Shown here piece after piece: positions 1-7,594 of a stretch of 33,688 nucleotides of DNA (positions within the stretch are counted from its first letter, which is position 1; the number at the start of each line of letters is the position of its first letter). Both the position numbers and the translations under genes were made by a program. The notes beneath the pieces were generated by a model. The model was not told the origin of the DNA and ran no database searches. It worked only from the letters and a program-made list of their open reading frames with translations. This stretch comes from an uncultured Eubacteriales bacterium (lineage in GTDB: Bacteria; Bacillota; Clostridia; Oscillospirales; Acutalibacteraceae). The stretch spans positions 1-33,688 of the forward strand of contig ONCY01000009.1 of the NCBI GenBank assembly GCA_900316435.1. The letters are read 5' to 3'.

Positions 1-687
1 ATTCTTGAAAATCCTCTTGATGATTTCAAGATTCCGAAGTCAAAGCAGAAAAAAGTCAAAGTGCGCGGTTTGACGATTGAAGAACAATCAAAGCTTCTTG
101 ATGTTCTGAAAAACGAGAATATCCGTTATTCCGAGATCATGTTGATTTCAATGTTTACAGGTATGCGAGGCGGTGAGGTATGTGCATTATCTATCGAGGA
201 TATCAATTTCAGTCGCAAGACAATTACTGTCAGCAAAACCGTTTCAAGGAACAAACACAAGGAAGCTTATATCAACGACAACACCAAAACAGAAGCAGGA
301 ATGAGAGTTTTACATATCAATGATGATATGCTGAATTTCTTAAAGAAGATTATCGGTGATAGAAAGAGCGGACGTTTGTTCAGTTCGACCAACGGTAAAA
401 TTCTAACCACTCAACAGGTCAATTATCAATTTTGGGCGCTAATGAATAAAGGCGGTATTCTTGATACGTCTGTTGCAGGAAAGATTAATCTCCATTCGCT
501 TCGTCACACGTTTGCAAGTCGCTGTATTGAGGGCGGTATGCCCGCAAAGGTGTTGCAAACCGTTCTCGGACACAAGGACATTTCCACAACGCTCAATGTT
601 TATTGCGACTGTTTTGAGAAATACGAGCAGGAGCATATGGACATTGCAAATGAGTATATGAGGGCGAATAATCTTGCTATTGCATAA
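1..687 (+). CDS. Tyrosine-type site-specific integrase, C-terminal part (cut by window edge)
   Basis: The reading frame is open from base 1, so the N-terminal and core-binding domains lie outside the window; the GTG at 61 is not the true start. The visible part is the catalytic domain of a phage/ICE-type tyrosine recombinase, which cuts and rejoins DNA through a phosphotyrosine. The catalytic set is visible in order: Arg in TGMRGGEV, the HSLRHTF box (H-x-x-R), His in LGHKDIS, and the nucleophile Tyr in NVYCDCF. The fragment reads intact to its TAA stop. Integrases usually lie at one end of their element and the gene ends toward this window, so an element boundary could be within the next kilobase, but I see no attachment-site duplication and no tRNA gene. 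The rest of the element, if any, would lie to the left. Confidence 0.93.
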   Translation: MLENPLDDFKIPKSKQKKVKVRGLTIEEQSKLLDVLKNENIRYSEIMLISMFTGMRGGEVCALSIEDINFSRKTITVSKTVSRNKHKEAYINDNTKTEAGMRVLHINDDMLNFLKKIIGDRKSGRLFSSTNGKILTTQQVNYQFWALMNKGGILDTSVAGKINLHSLRHTFASRCIEGGMPAKVLQTVLGHKDISTTLNVYCDCFEKYEQEHMDIANEYMRANNLAIA

Positions 688-726
688 AAAAGCCCCGCAG
701 ATAAACCCGCAAAGCAGCGGAAGCCC

Positions 727-838
727 CGTGTTTAAGCCAAAAAACACGGTTCCCGCAACCATGCAAGGCGGTTTATCTAAACCGCCTTCAGACTGTACAA
801 AAAACCGAAATTCAGACAAACTGGATTTCGGGTTTTTG
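727..838 (+). terminator. Cluster of three hairpins ending in a terminator, downstream of the integrase
   Basis: Three stem-loops lie in a row after the integrase stop: CCGTGTTT/AAACACGG (727-749), AAGGCGGTTT/AAACCGCCTT (765-788) and a longer one (about 798-838) whose arms read CCGAAAT-CAG and CTG-ATTTCGG and which ends in GGGTTTTTGT. The last has the stem plus T-run of an intrinsic terminator. From 840 to 1260 I see no gene; the only recognisable item is the repeat copy at 997-1070. Confidence 0.7.
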
Positions 839-996
839 TATTTTGAAGAATAAATTGAAAAAGAATCGAAAACAGTAGTGTGATTCTTCCCGTTTTCTGT
901 CAATATCCTTGTGTATTGCGAATTTTTTCAAATTCATGGCAGCAAACTTAAGCGGTTACACCCATATTTTACCCTTATTCGGTAACCGGATATTTC

Positions 997-1070
997 GACC
1001 CGCCGTTAACGAAAGGCTTCCGATCGTGCCAATATTTCCAGAGGCGGACTGGATGCAACGTCACGTTGCT
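997..1070. repeat. Isolated copy of the structured repeat family also found at 27347-27662
   Basis: This 74-bp stretch has the same plan as the unit beside lepA: GACCCGCCGTT at the left, CCGCC (1000-1004) able to pair with GGCGG (1043-1047), then a perfect 7-bp-arm palindrome GCAACGTCACGTTGC (1055-1069). The right end, GGATGCAACGTCACGTTGCT, is identical to 27643-27662, while the middle differs. It lies in the long non-coding stretch between the integrase and the RsbW-like gene. It could be a dispersed REP-like element or a structured RNA. Confidence 0.75.
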
Positions 1071-1260
1071 ATGTGAAGTTAGTTGTTTTCAATTTTACGA
1101 GGTTGTATAGTTTATCATATCTTTTCTTTCCCTGTTGGAATTCAAGAAGTCAACGGGTCAAGAAGGCAAGTGGTCAGCCTTTGTTTGTAAAGTTTAGTTG
1201 ACATTCAATTCGCTTTAATGACGAGGAACAGCGGATAAAGGCAGATTCAAAACGATATAG

Positions 1261-1294
1261 AAAAAGAGGTTCTGATTTTTTCAGAGCCTCTTTT
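1261..1294 (-). terminator. Terminator of the partner-switching operon
   Basis: The arms AAAAGAGG-TCTGA and TCAGA-CCTCTTTT form a strong hairpin with A/T runs on both sides, four bases beyond the stop of the minus-strand RsbW-like gene. The flanking runs allow it to work in both directions. Confidence 0.8.
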
Positions 1295-1297
1295 ATA

Positions 1298-1699
1298 CTA
1301 AACCAGTTTTTTCATTATGGTTAGAATATCCTTGTATTCATAGCTCACGTTGTCCATGCTTTTCTTGACCATAAAGATTCCCAGTCCGCCTTTTTTACGT
1401 TCCCTGAGCGTTAGCCCGGTATTTGGGTCAGCTTTTGCAAGAGGATCGTATTGCTTTCCGCTGTCGATAAAGGTTATCTCGACGGTCTGCGGATCCTCGT
1501 GCACCGTGACCCGAATCACAGCGTTTCCGCTTGTGTCGCCGTAGGCATAGCTTGCGATGTTGACAAATACCTCCTCAACGGCTATGTCGATCGATATCTG
1601 CGTCAGCATCGGGCAGCCCGCCTCTTCGAGCTGCTCGTCTACGAATGCCTGTACCAAAGGGAGGTTCATTCCGTCGGCTTCAACAACTAATTCTTTCAT
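1298..1699 (-). CDS. RsbW/SpoIIAB-like anti-sigma factor kinase (HATPase_c_2)
   Basis: This is a 133-residue GHKL-fold ATP-binding protein, full length for an RsbW-type serine kinase. It has the N-box (EEVFVN, residues 42-47), the G1 motif D-S-G (79-81) and the G2 motif GGLGIFM (104-110). Such proteins bind a sigma factor or other target and phosphorylate a STAS antagonist on serine. Its ATG overlaps the TGA of the upstream phosphatase gene (ATGA), indicating translational coupling, and GAGGAAC just before the start acts as ribosome binding site. With the phosphatase and the STAS protein it forms a complete partner-switching set. No sigma factor gene lies in this operon, so the controlled target is unknown; it may not be a sigma factor. 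Confidence 0.9.
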   Translation of the reverse strand: MKELVVEADGMNLPLVQAFVDEQLEEAGCPMLTQISIDIAVEEVFVNIASYAYGDTSGNAVIRVTVHEDPQTVEITFIDSGKQYDPLAKADPNTGLTLRERKKGGLGIFMVKKSMDNVSYEYKDILTIMKKLV

Positions 1700-3183
1700 G
1701 ATTGTTCCTCCGCAGCGGTATTATCCCGAGGTCCGTAGTATTTCAAGCCTACCATCGTCAGATTGTCAAACTGGGGCGCTTCTTTTACAAAGGCGTCAAC
1801 AGCAGCACGGACGCCCGCCAGCACATCTTGCTGCGAAGCGCCTTCGGGAACAGCGTTAAGCGCTTCAACGGTGCGGTCTGTGCCGAAAAGATTATTGTCA
1901 GCGTCTGTAGCCTCAGCGACGCCGTCGGTATATACAAATATGCTGTCGCCCTTTTTGAGCTGTATCTCGGTGTTCTTATACCTGGATATTTCCATCGCGC
2001 CGACCGCCAGACCGTGCTTATCTTTCAACATTTCGTATTTGCCGTTTATGTTGATCATCGGATACTCGTGACCTGCGCTTGCGGTGGTGAGCTTGCCTGT
2101 GCTGATCTCTAGTATGCCCAGCCAAACCGTCACAAACATATGAGCCTTATTATTGGCGTAGACCTGCTTGTTGACTCTTTCAAGTATCTCCGCAGGAGAG
2201 CCGCCCATAATGGCATGGTCATTGATAAGGATCTTCGAGGACATCATAAACAGCGCCGCGGGAACGCCCTTGCCGGATACGTCCGCTATAACTACCGCAA
2301 GGTGATCGTCGCCGATCATGAAGAAATCATAGAAATCTCCGCCGATCTCCTTTGCCGGATCCATAGAAGCATATATCTCAAACTCCGGACGATCTGGAAA
2401 GTCCGTAGGCAGACTGCCGGTCTGGATGTCCGCAGCAACGCGCAGTTCAGACTCGGCAGCCTCAACCTTGGCGCGGGTTTTCAAAAGACTGTGGGTACTG
2501 ACGTTGGTCACAAGATACACAAGCGCCATAGAAACCGGTATAGACGATGTTTCATAAATCTCAGCGCCTTTATCGAGAAGGAAAAGCTGCAGCCAGTAAA
2601 GGAAAGGCGCGATGGCTCCGAAAATAAAAACGCTTAAAGGGATCTCTACGCCCGAGGGTTTCTTTTTCTTACCGATCGTCAGGAAGTATACCGCAATGAG
2701 CAAGGGAGAGAAAACGTAAAAATACACTATACCGTGAAATACAGTTTCAAAAAACTCCATCGTCAGTACGTTTCCGCTTTCGTCCACCCGGAACATTATA
2801 TGTGTCCACGGGGTTGTAGCGCACAGCAGAACCGTAATCGCCACAGGCAGCGCATACAAGATAATGAGCGGGATTATCTTCAGTTTTATTCCAAAGCGAT
2901 CGATCAGATACAGGTTTACGAATGCGGCAAAGGTGATGAGAGAAACAGAATAACCGCCTACCGCAAAGTAAGAAATAATTTTAAATTCCGGATGTCCGTC
3001 GATGAAGGACCACACGATCTCAAGCACGCACATAACTACGCCTGAGATCAGCATAAGAGAAATAAGCCCGTTGACCTTTTGCTTGTATAAGATGAGATTG
3101 TTAATTAGCAGGATACCAAGAAGATTCATCGCTACAAATAGCAGCTCCAGATACAGTCCGTTGGCGATCGCTTGATCTATCAT
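1696..3183 (-). CDS. Membrane-bound SpoIIE-type PP2C serine phosphatase
   Basis: This 495-residue protein has an N-terminal membrane part (about residues 10-230, six to seven hydrophobic segments), a short coiled linker, and a PP2C phosphatase domain (about 250-490). Metal-binding motifs are visible: GGDFYDF (281-287), DVSGKG (301-306), YTDGVAEA and DNLTM. The expected reaction is dephosphorylation of the phospho-serine on the STAS antagonist, which lets it capture the RsbW-like kinase. The membrane part probably senses a signal; it has no periplasmic domain of a known kind. I chose the ATG at 3183 because AAGGAG sits seven bases before it; an in-frame start at 3204 has no such site. The 3' end overlaps the kinase start by four bases. 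Confidence 0.92.
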   Translation of the reverse strand: MIDQAIANGLYLELLFVAMNLLGILLINNLILYKQKVNGLISLMLISGVVMCVLEIVWSFIDGHPEFKIISYFAVGGYSVSLITFAAFVNLYLIDRFGIKLKIIPLIILYALPVAITVLLCATTPWTHIMFRVDESGNVLTMEFFETVFHGIVYFYVFSPLLIAVYFLTIGKKKKPSGVEIPLSVFIFGAIAPFLYWLQLFLLDKGAEIYETSSIPVSMALVYLVTNVSTHSLLKTRAKVEAAESELRVAADIQTGSLPTDFPDRPEFEIYASMDPAKEIGGDFYDFFMIGDDHLAVVIADVSGKGVPAALFMMSSKILINDHAIMGGSPAEILERVNKQVYANNKAHMFVTVWLGILEISTGKLTTASAGHEYPMININGKYEMLKDKHGLAVGAMEISRYKNTEIQLKKGDSIFVYTDGVAEATDADNNLFGTDRTVEALNAVPEGASQQDVLAGVRAAVDAFVKEAPQFDNLTMVGLKYYGPRDNTAAEEQS

Positions 3184-3238
3184 AGTTTTTCTCCTTACAT
3201 GCAATCTGTATCGTTCAGGTCGGATTCATCTTTCCGGC

Positions 3239-3595
3239 TCATTCGATTTTGAACAAATTGCTGAATCCGGTAACCTCAAATACTTCCTGCACAGACTGCG
3301 TGAGATTGCGGACGACCATATCGCCCTTGCCGTCCATAGCCTGCGCCGCGCCGAGCAGAACGCGGAGCCCCGCGCTGGAGATGTAGTCAAGCTTGGCGAG
3401 ATCGAGAATCAGCTTTGTCGCGTCAGGGGTTGTTTCATCGATCTTGCTCTCAAGGGCGGGAGACGTGATCGTGTCAAGTCTGCCCTCAAGCAGAAAGGTG
3501 TATTCTGTTCCGTCTTTTTTAACATCGATATCCAAGTAGCTTTTGCTGCTCAGATTTGCGGCAGGTTTTTTGTCTTTTTTACCGAATAATCCCAT
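3239..3595 (-). CDS. STAS-domain anti-sigma factor antagonist
   Basis: This 118-residue protein is of the SpoIIAA/RsbV type. After a basic, flexible N-terminal tail (residues 1-18) comes a STAS domain. The phosphorylation motif reads D-Y-I-S-S-A-G (70-76), and by analogy with SpoIIAA the second serine (S74) is the site used by the kinase. AGGAGG stands upstream of the ATG. It is the first gene of the minus-strand operon, 55 bp ahead of the phosphatase. The Gly/Lys-rich N-terminal extension is not part of the STAS fold; its role is unknown. When unphosphorylated it should bind the RsbW-like protein encoded at the end of the same operon and free that kinase's target. Confidence 0.9.
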   Translation of the reverse strand: MGLFGKKDKKPAANLSSKSYLDIDVKKDGTEYTFLLEGRLDTITSPALESKIDETTPDATKLILDLAKLDYISSAGLRVLLGAAQAMDGKGDMVVRNLTQSVQEVFEVTGFSNLFKIE

Positions 3596-3681
3596 AATGC
3601 TATCCTCCTGATAATTATCATTATTTCAAGCGCCCGCGGGGCAGGCGCAGAGTGCTCCGAGCAGGAGTCCGCGCCAATTTC

Positions 3682-3710
3682 ATTATACTATATGTTTTTT
3701 CAAAATCCAA
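3682..3710 (-). promoter_or_regulatory. Sigma-A-type promoter of the partner-switching operon
   Basis: On the minus strand, TTGGAT (3705-3710) and TATAAT (3682-3687) are separated by 17 bp. The predicted leader then contains GC-rich inverted repeats (about 3627-3677) before the STAS gene. Confidence 0.65.
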
Positions 3711-3750
3711 GGGTCAGTTACAGAAAAGTGCGTATTTTTTATAAAATCTA

Positions 3751-3780
3751 TTGTCTTTTGGCATTGGTTTTGTATATAAT
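3751..3780 (+). promoter_or_regulatory. Promoter of the acetolactate decarboxylase operon
   Basis: TTGTCT (3751-3756) and TATAAT (3775-3780) are spaced by 18 bp, about 80 bp before the lipoprotein gene. It is divergent from the promoter at 3682-3710, with about 40 bp between the two -35 boxes. No clear operator palindrome was seen between them. Confidence 0.6.
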
Positions 3781-3863
3781 AGTAATTACGAAAGACGCAA
3801 GACCATTAAATCCAAACTGCTTTTTGCAAAAAGAATTATTTTCTTTAGAAAGAGGGAAATAAC

Positions 3864-4730
3864 ATGAAAAAAATCTTAGTTATTCTTTTAGCGGCGGCAA
3901 CGATTACACCTTTGGCGTCCTGCTCCGCGCAGCAGTCCGGGAATAGCAGCGAGCCGGCTGAAACCAAAAGCGAACGGCATGTAAATACAAACACACAGGC
4001 TGAAACCGACAGAGAAACCATTTATCAGGTTGCCCTCCTGCAATCTCTAACCCAAGGCTACTACGACGGCATTATCAAGGTAAGCGAGCTCAAAAAGCAC
4101 GGCGACATCGGTATTGGCACCTTTGAGGGCGTAAACGGCGAGATGATCGTGCTCGACGGCAAGGTATATCAGGCGCTCGGCGACGGCACGGTTCGCGAAG
4201 CGGCTGATGACGAGACTGTACCTTTCTGCAACGTTACCTTCTTTGACAAGGACGGCAGCGTGGAGCTTTCCGATATAAATGACGCCAACGCCTTAAAGGA
4301 AAAGCTCAACGCAATGGTTGAGCAAAACGGCAAAAACCTTTTCTACTTTGTAAAAATGAGCGGCACCTTTGAAAAGATGAACGTGCGCAGCGAAATAAAG
4401 CAGGAAAGGCCCTATAAGACGCTCGACAAGGCGCTCGAAACAGACCAGAGAGAATTTAACTATGACAACATTATGGGTACGGTAGTCGCTTTGTACTGCC
4501 CCGATTATATGAACGGACTGAACACACCCGGCTGGCATTTCCACTTTATCTCCGATGACAAAACAAAGGGCGGTCATTTGCTTGACCTTCAATTCGCAAA
4601 AGCAACGGCGGAGTATGACGCTACACCCGGATTTGAGATGTGCCTGACTGATAACGGCGATTTCCAAAAGATGGAACTTTCAAAGGACGTCAGCGACGCC
4701 ATCAAGAAGGTTGAAACAAACGAGGAATAA
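3864..4730 (+). CDS. budA: Alpha-acetolactate decarboxylase, lipid-anchored exported form
   Basis: The enzyme converts 2-acetolactate to acetoin and CO2. The 288-residue protein starts with a lipoprotein signal (lipobox L-A-S-C, Cys20) and a Ser/Glu/Thr-rich linker. The mature part has the hallmarks of the family: HGD-IGIGTFEG, NGEMIVLDG-YQ, and the metal-binding H-F-H (H225, H227) followed by GGH (H238). Most relatives are cytoplasmic; a secreted one is known from Brevibacillus. A lipoprotein form would act outside the membrane, on exported acetolactate. An AGAGGGAAA site precedes the ATG. The gene heads a three-gene operon with a second, unsecreted decarboxylase and a symporter. Confidence 0.88.
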   Translation: MKKILVILLAAATITPLASCSAQQSGNSSEPAETKSERHVNTNTQAETDRETIYQVALLQSLTQGYYDGIIKVSELKKHGDIGIGTFEGVNGEMIVLDGKVYQALGDGTVREAADDETVPFCNVTFFDKDGSVELSDINDANALKEKLNAMVEQNGKNLFYFVKMSGTFEKMNVRSEIKQERPYKTLDKALETDQREFNYDNIMGTVVALYCPDYMNGLNTPGWHFHFISDDKTKGGHLLDLQFAKATAEYDATPGFEMCLTDNGDFQKMELSKDVSDAIKKVETNEE

Positions 4731-4734
4731 AAAG

Positions 4735-5463
4735 ATGAAATCAAAAAAAATATATCAGGCTTCCACACTGCAGGCTTTAGCGCTTGGATATACAAAGCCC
4801 GTTGTCACGGTTCGGGAATTACTTGAACACGGCGACACGGGGCTCGGTACATTCGAGAGTGTAGACGGCGAGATGATCATCTTAGACGGAGTATGCTATC
4901 AGGCGAAGGATGACGGAAGCATCGTCCGGGCGGAGGACTCCTCGGGAGTGCCGTTTGCTGTTGCCGGAACCTTAAAAGACGGCAAAACAATCCAAATGGA
5001 AGATATGGAGGATATTGAAGCCATAAAAACGGAGCTGACTCTATGCACAGATTTGGATTTCAGCCTGAACAGTATCCACATCGCGCGGATAGACGGATGG
5101 TTTGAAAAAATACACGCGCGCGCCGGAGCTCCATATCGTTCACAGCATGTTTCTTTGAAGAATATCCTTTCAAAAACGCAGAAGGACTTCTCTTTCAAGG
5201 GGCTTTACGGAACGCTCGTATGCGTCTATTTCCCCGATTATATGGACGGTATCAACGCTTCCGGATGGCATATGCACTTTCTTTCGAAGGACAAAAAATA
5301 CGGAGGACACGTATTCGAAGCGGCTATGCGCTCAGGAAAATGTCTGCTGCAGAAAATGGACAGGATAGATATTCAGCTTCCCAATGATGCGGCGTTTGAT
5401 ACGTACTCCTTGAAAAAAGCGTCAAAATCCGAGATCAAGGAAGTTGAGCAGGGAAACGATTGA
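4735..5463 (+). CDS. budA: Alpha-acetolactate decarboxylase, second copy without signal peptide
   Basis: This 242-residue paralogue follows the first gene by four bases. It keeps HGDTGLGTFES, DGEMIILDG-CYQ and the metal ligands H-M-H (H179, H181) and GGH (H192), with the same spacing as in the first copy, so it is probably active. It has no signal peptide and should be cytoplasmic. I chose the ATG at 4735 because GAGGAA, at the end of the previous gene, is placed correctly; a TTG at 4711 lies inside the previous gene. The two copies are only moderately similar, so this is an old duplication or separate acquisition, not a recent tandem event. Confidence 0.87.
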   Translation: MKSKKIYQASTLQALALGYTKPVVTVRELLEHGDTGLGTFESVDGEMIILDGVCYQAKDDGSIVRAEDSSGVPFAVAGTLKDGKTIQMEDMEDIEAIKTELTLCTDLDFSLNSIHIARIDGWFEKIHARAGAPYRSQHVSLKNILSKTQKDFSFKGLYGTLVCVYFPDYMDGINASGWHMHFLSKDKKYGGHVFEAAMRSGKCLLQKMDRIDIQLPNDAAFDTYSLKKASKSEIKEVEQGND

Positions 5464-5497
5464 TGATTTATACTAAATGAGGATGGTGACGGGACTT

Positions 5498-7096
5498 ATG
5501 AGCCTGACAAAAAATCGCACTTTAGAGATACCGCTCAAGCCGGAAAGCTATGAAGCTGCCGATCGGTTTATCAAACAATGGCTGATACAAAAGCGGATCA
5601 GCGATGAAGGCAGCTTTGAAACGATGCTGCTGTTTGAGGCTTTGTTTAATGATATGATCGAACAAGGCTATGCTCAGGATACCGTCCTGACGATCAAGGC
5701 GCAGAAAACCTTCGGCGAATATACGATTACGCTCGGCTTTGAGGGCGAATCCTATATTCCGAGCATGAAAAAGGATCAAAAAAGCATTTCGCCCGAGCTG
5801 CAGATAGTTCAGGCTTACAGCGACAAGGTGGGCTACAGGTACCGCTTGGGCTATAATCGCGTCAGCATCGTTGTCAAAAGAAACAACAACAGCGCTCTGC
5901 TCTACTGCATGATCGCTATCCTTCTTGCCGTGCCGGTCAGCATAGCGCTGGTCGCATTCGTGAGCGCCGACAATTTAATATCGCTCGATAATAAGTTTAT
6001 TCTGCCTTTTATAAAGCAGTTCGCAAACGCGATGCTTATGATAGGCGCACCGGTAACGTTCTTCTCTCTTGTCAAGAATCTTACAGATATCTATATCGTT
6101 TCGGAAAAAAACTCCTCCGCCAGAAAACTGCAAATAAAAACGATAGTCACTTCCTTTATCGCGGTAGCACTTGCGCTGGTTACGGGTCCTCTTGTTGCGG
6201 ATGTTTTTTACTCGCATCAGGGCTATCTCGGAAGCGTAGGCTTATTATCAAGCGGTATGAATATTACGGAGTTTATCAGCTCGCTGGTTCCAAGCAACAT
6301 TTTTGAACCGTTCGAAACGATCATGCCATTTCCGATCATTATTTTAGCGCTGCTTCTGACCTACGCGTTATGCTCGATCGGAGAGTACTTCGGCACGGTA
6401 CACAGATTTATAAATATCAGCTTAGAGGTATTCTCCAAAATGCTCACCGTCGTGATGTTCACACTGCCGTTCTTCTGTTTTTTCGCGGCTCTCTCGATGC
6501 TGATGATCGACGGCATAGACAACCTGATGATCCTGTTAGAAGCGCTTCTGATCGTCGCTCTCGGTATGATCGTCATATCGGCGTTTTATCTGATCCGCCT
6601 GCTCATCGGCAAAGTAAATATCAAGTCCTTTGCAAAACATCTGCCCGCGCTGCTATGGGAGAATTTCAAAACCAGTTCCGTTATCGACGCTGTCCCGTTC
6701 AATATAAGATATTGCTCGCGCAAATACGGATACGACAGAAAGAGGCTTTCGGATAATCTGCCCATACTCGCTCAGACCAACCTTGACGGAAACTGCTTTT
6801 TGATAATGCTGATCTCGATGAGCTTCATCTTTCTGCTGGGCATTGAAATCTCGTGGTTACAGATCCTCGGCATAGCTTTCCTTATTCTGTTCCTCTCTGT
6901 CGGCGCGCCTAACCAGCCGGGCTCGATCATGATCGGTATACTTATCATCACCCTGTATTTAAAGGCGGATGAGCTGATCCTCATCGCCATATTTTCCGAA
7001 GTATTTTTCGGCTGGCTCCAGAACATCATCAATGTACTCGGCGACATCGTCACCGTAGCCATAGAAGAGCAAAAATATAAAACACAAATTCAATAA
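5498..7096 (+). CDS. Dicarboxylate/amino acid:cation symporter (SDF family) fused to a degenerate RsbW-like domain
   Basis: Residues from about 135 to the end form a multi-span membrane transporter of the sodium:dicarboxylate symporter type (GltP/DctA fold), judged by segment layout and glycine/proline-rich reentrant-like stretches such as VGAPNQPGS and TNLDGNC. The first ~125 residues are soluble and align by eye with the RsbW-like protein at 1298-1699: LEIPLKPES opening, EALFNDMIEQGY at the N-box, a degenerate FEGES where D-x-G is expected, and SDKVGYRYRLGYNRVSIV matching the last strands. The ATP lid and G-box glycines are absent, so kinase activity is unlikely; a protein-binding role is more probable. 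The start at 5498 is preferred for its GGTGA site; ATG at 5477 is possible. The substrate is unknown; the operon suggests an organic acid or amino acid linked to acetolactate metabolism. Confidence 0.8.
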   Translation: MSLTKNRTLEIPLKPESYEAADRFIKQWLIQKRISDEGSFETMLLFEALFNDMIEQGYAQDTVLTIKAQKTFGEYTITLGFEGESYIPSMKKDQKSISPELQIVQAYSDKVGYRYRLGYNRVSIVVKRNNNSALLYCMIAILLAVPVSIALVAFVSADNLISLDNKFILPFIKQFANAMLMIGAPVTFFSLVKNLTDIYIVSEKNSSARKLQIKTIVTSFIAVALALVTGPLVADVFYSHQGYLGSVGLLSSGMNITEFISSLVPSNIFEPFETIMPFPIIILALLLTYALCSIGEYFGTVHRFINISLEVFSKMLTVVMFTLPFFCFFAALSMLMIDGIDNLMILLEALLIVALGMIVISAFYLIRLLIGKVNIKSFAKHLPALLWENFKTSSVIDAVPFNIRYCSRKYGYDRKRLSDNLPILAQTNLDGNCFLIMLISMSFIFLLGIEISWLQILGIAFLILFLSVGAPNQPGSIMIGILIITLYLKADELILIAIFSEVFFGWLQNIINVLGDIVTVAIEEQKYKTQIQ

Positions 7097-7154
7097 CCCT
7101 GCAATACCGCGAGGTGCATCAGGGTGCATTGTATCCATCATGTAAGCCTTTGCC

Positions 7155-7195
7155 AAGTTAACCGCCATAAACATTGCGTTTATGGCGGTTAACTT
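7155..7195. terminator. Perfect 18-bp inverted repeat between convergent genes
   Basis: The arms AAGTTAACCGCCATAAAC and GTTTATGGCGGTTAACTT are perfectly complementary around a 5-base loop. It lies between the symporter gene and the convergent DUF1893 gene, where a two-way terminator is expected, but neither side has a T-run. It may be a factor-dependent terminator, an RNA-stabilising hairpin or a protein-binding site. Confidence 0.6.
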
Positions 7196-7252
7196 GCGTG
7201 TTGGAAATAATCCAAACGGTGTCATGTTAATACTATTATCAAATAAAACCCT

Positions 7253-7594
7253 TTAACATCTGTTGCATAAAATTTCTCTTGGGTTAATTTTCCATTCAAC
7301 TTTGAAAACGAACTGCGGGGTATGCTCATAACTTTTGCCTTCGCCGGACCTCCGCTTTGAGGGCGACATCACCTTGCCGTAAACCTCGTTGATTCCTGCC
7401 TTGACGAACAGCATTGCCGACGCTTTGCCGACGATCACATCGGCAGCGGAACAGCCGCTCAGGTCGCGCCCTTCGGCTATGAATCTCATCATCGGGGATA
7501 TCCCTCTGCCGTCGTCGGTGATAATATTTCCTTCTTTACAAAGACAAATGCTGTGTCCGCCGAGGTTCTCTTTTGAGATTTTTAAATCAGTCAT
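7253..7594 (-). pseudogene. DUF1893-family protein, C-terminally truncated
   Basis: Residues 1-75 look like the DUF1893 family: a strand-rich start, ISPMMRFIAEGRDLSGCSAADVIVGKA, then AMLFVKAGINEVYGKVMS. After this the sequence (PSKRRSGEGKSYEHTP and on) no longer resembles the family, whose members continue with a conserved CPME-type C-terminal region. The gene therefore seems to have lost its 3' part by deletion or frameshift and to read into unrelated sequence. Its ATG overlaps the end of the upstream membrane protein gene by eight bases, so the two were once co-translated. The function of the family is not established. Confidence 0.6.

Noticed and set aside
439..903. Minus-strand ORF across the integrase end
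   Set aside because: It runs through the hairpin cluster and the antisense of catalytic motifs; not protein-like.
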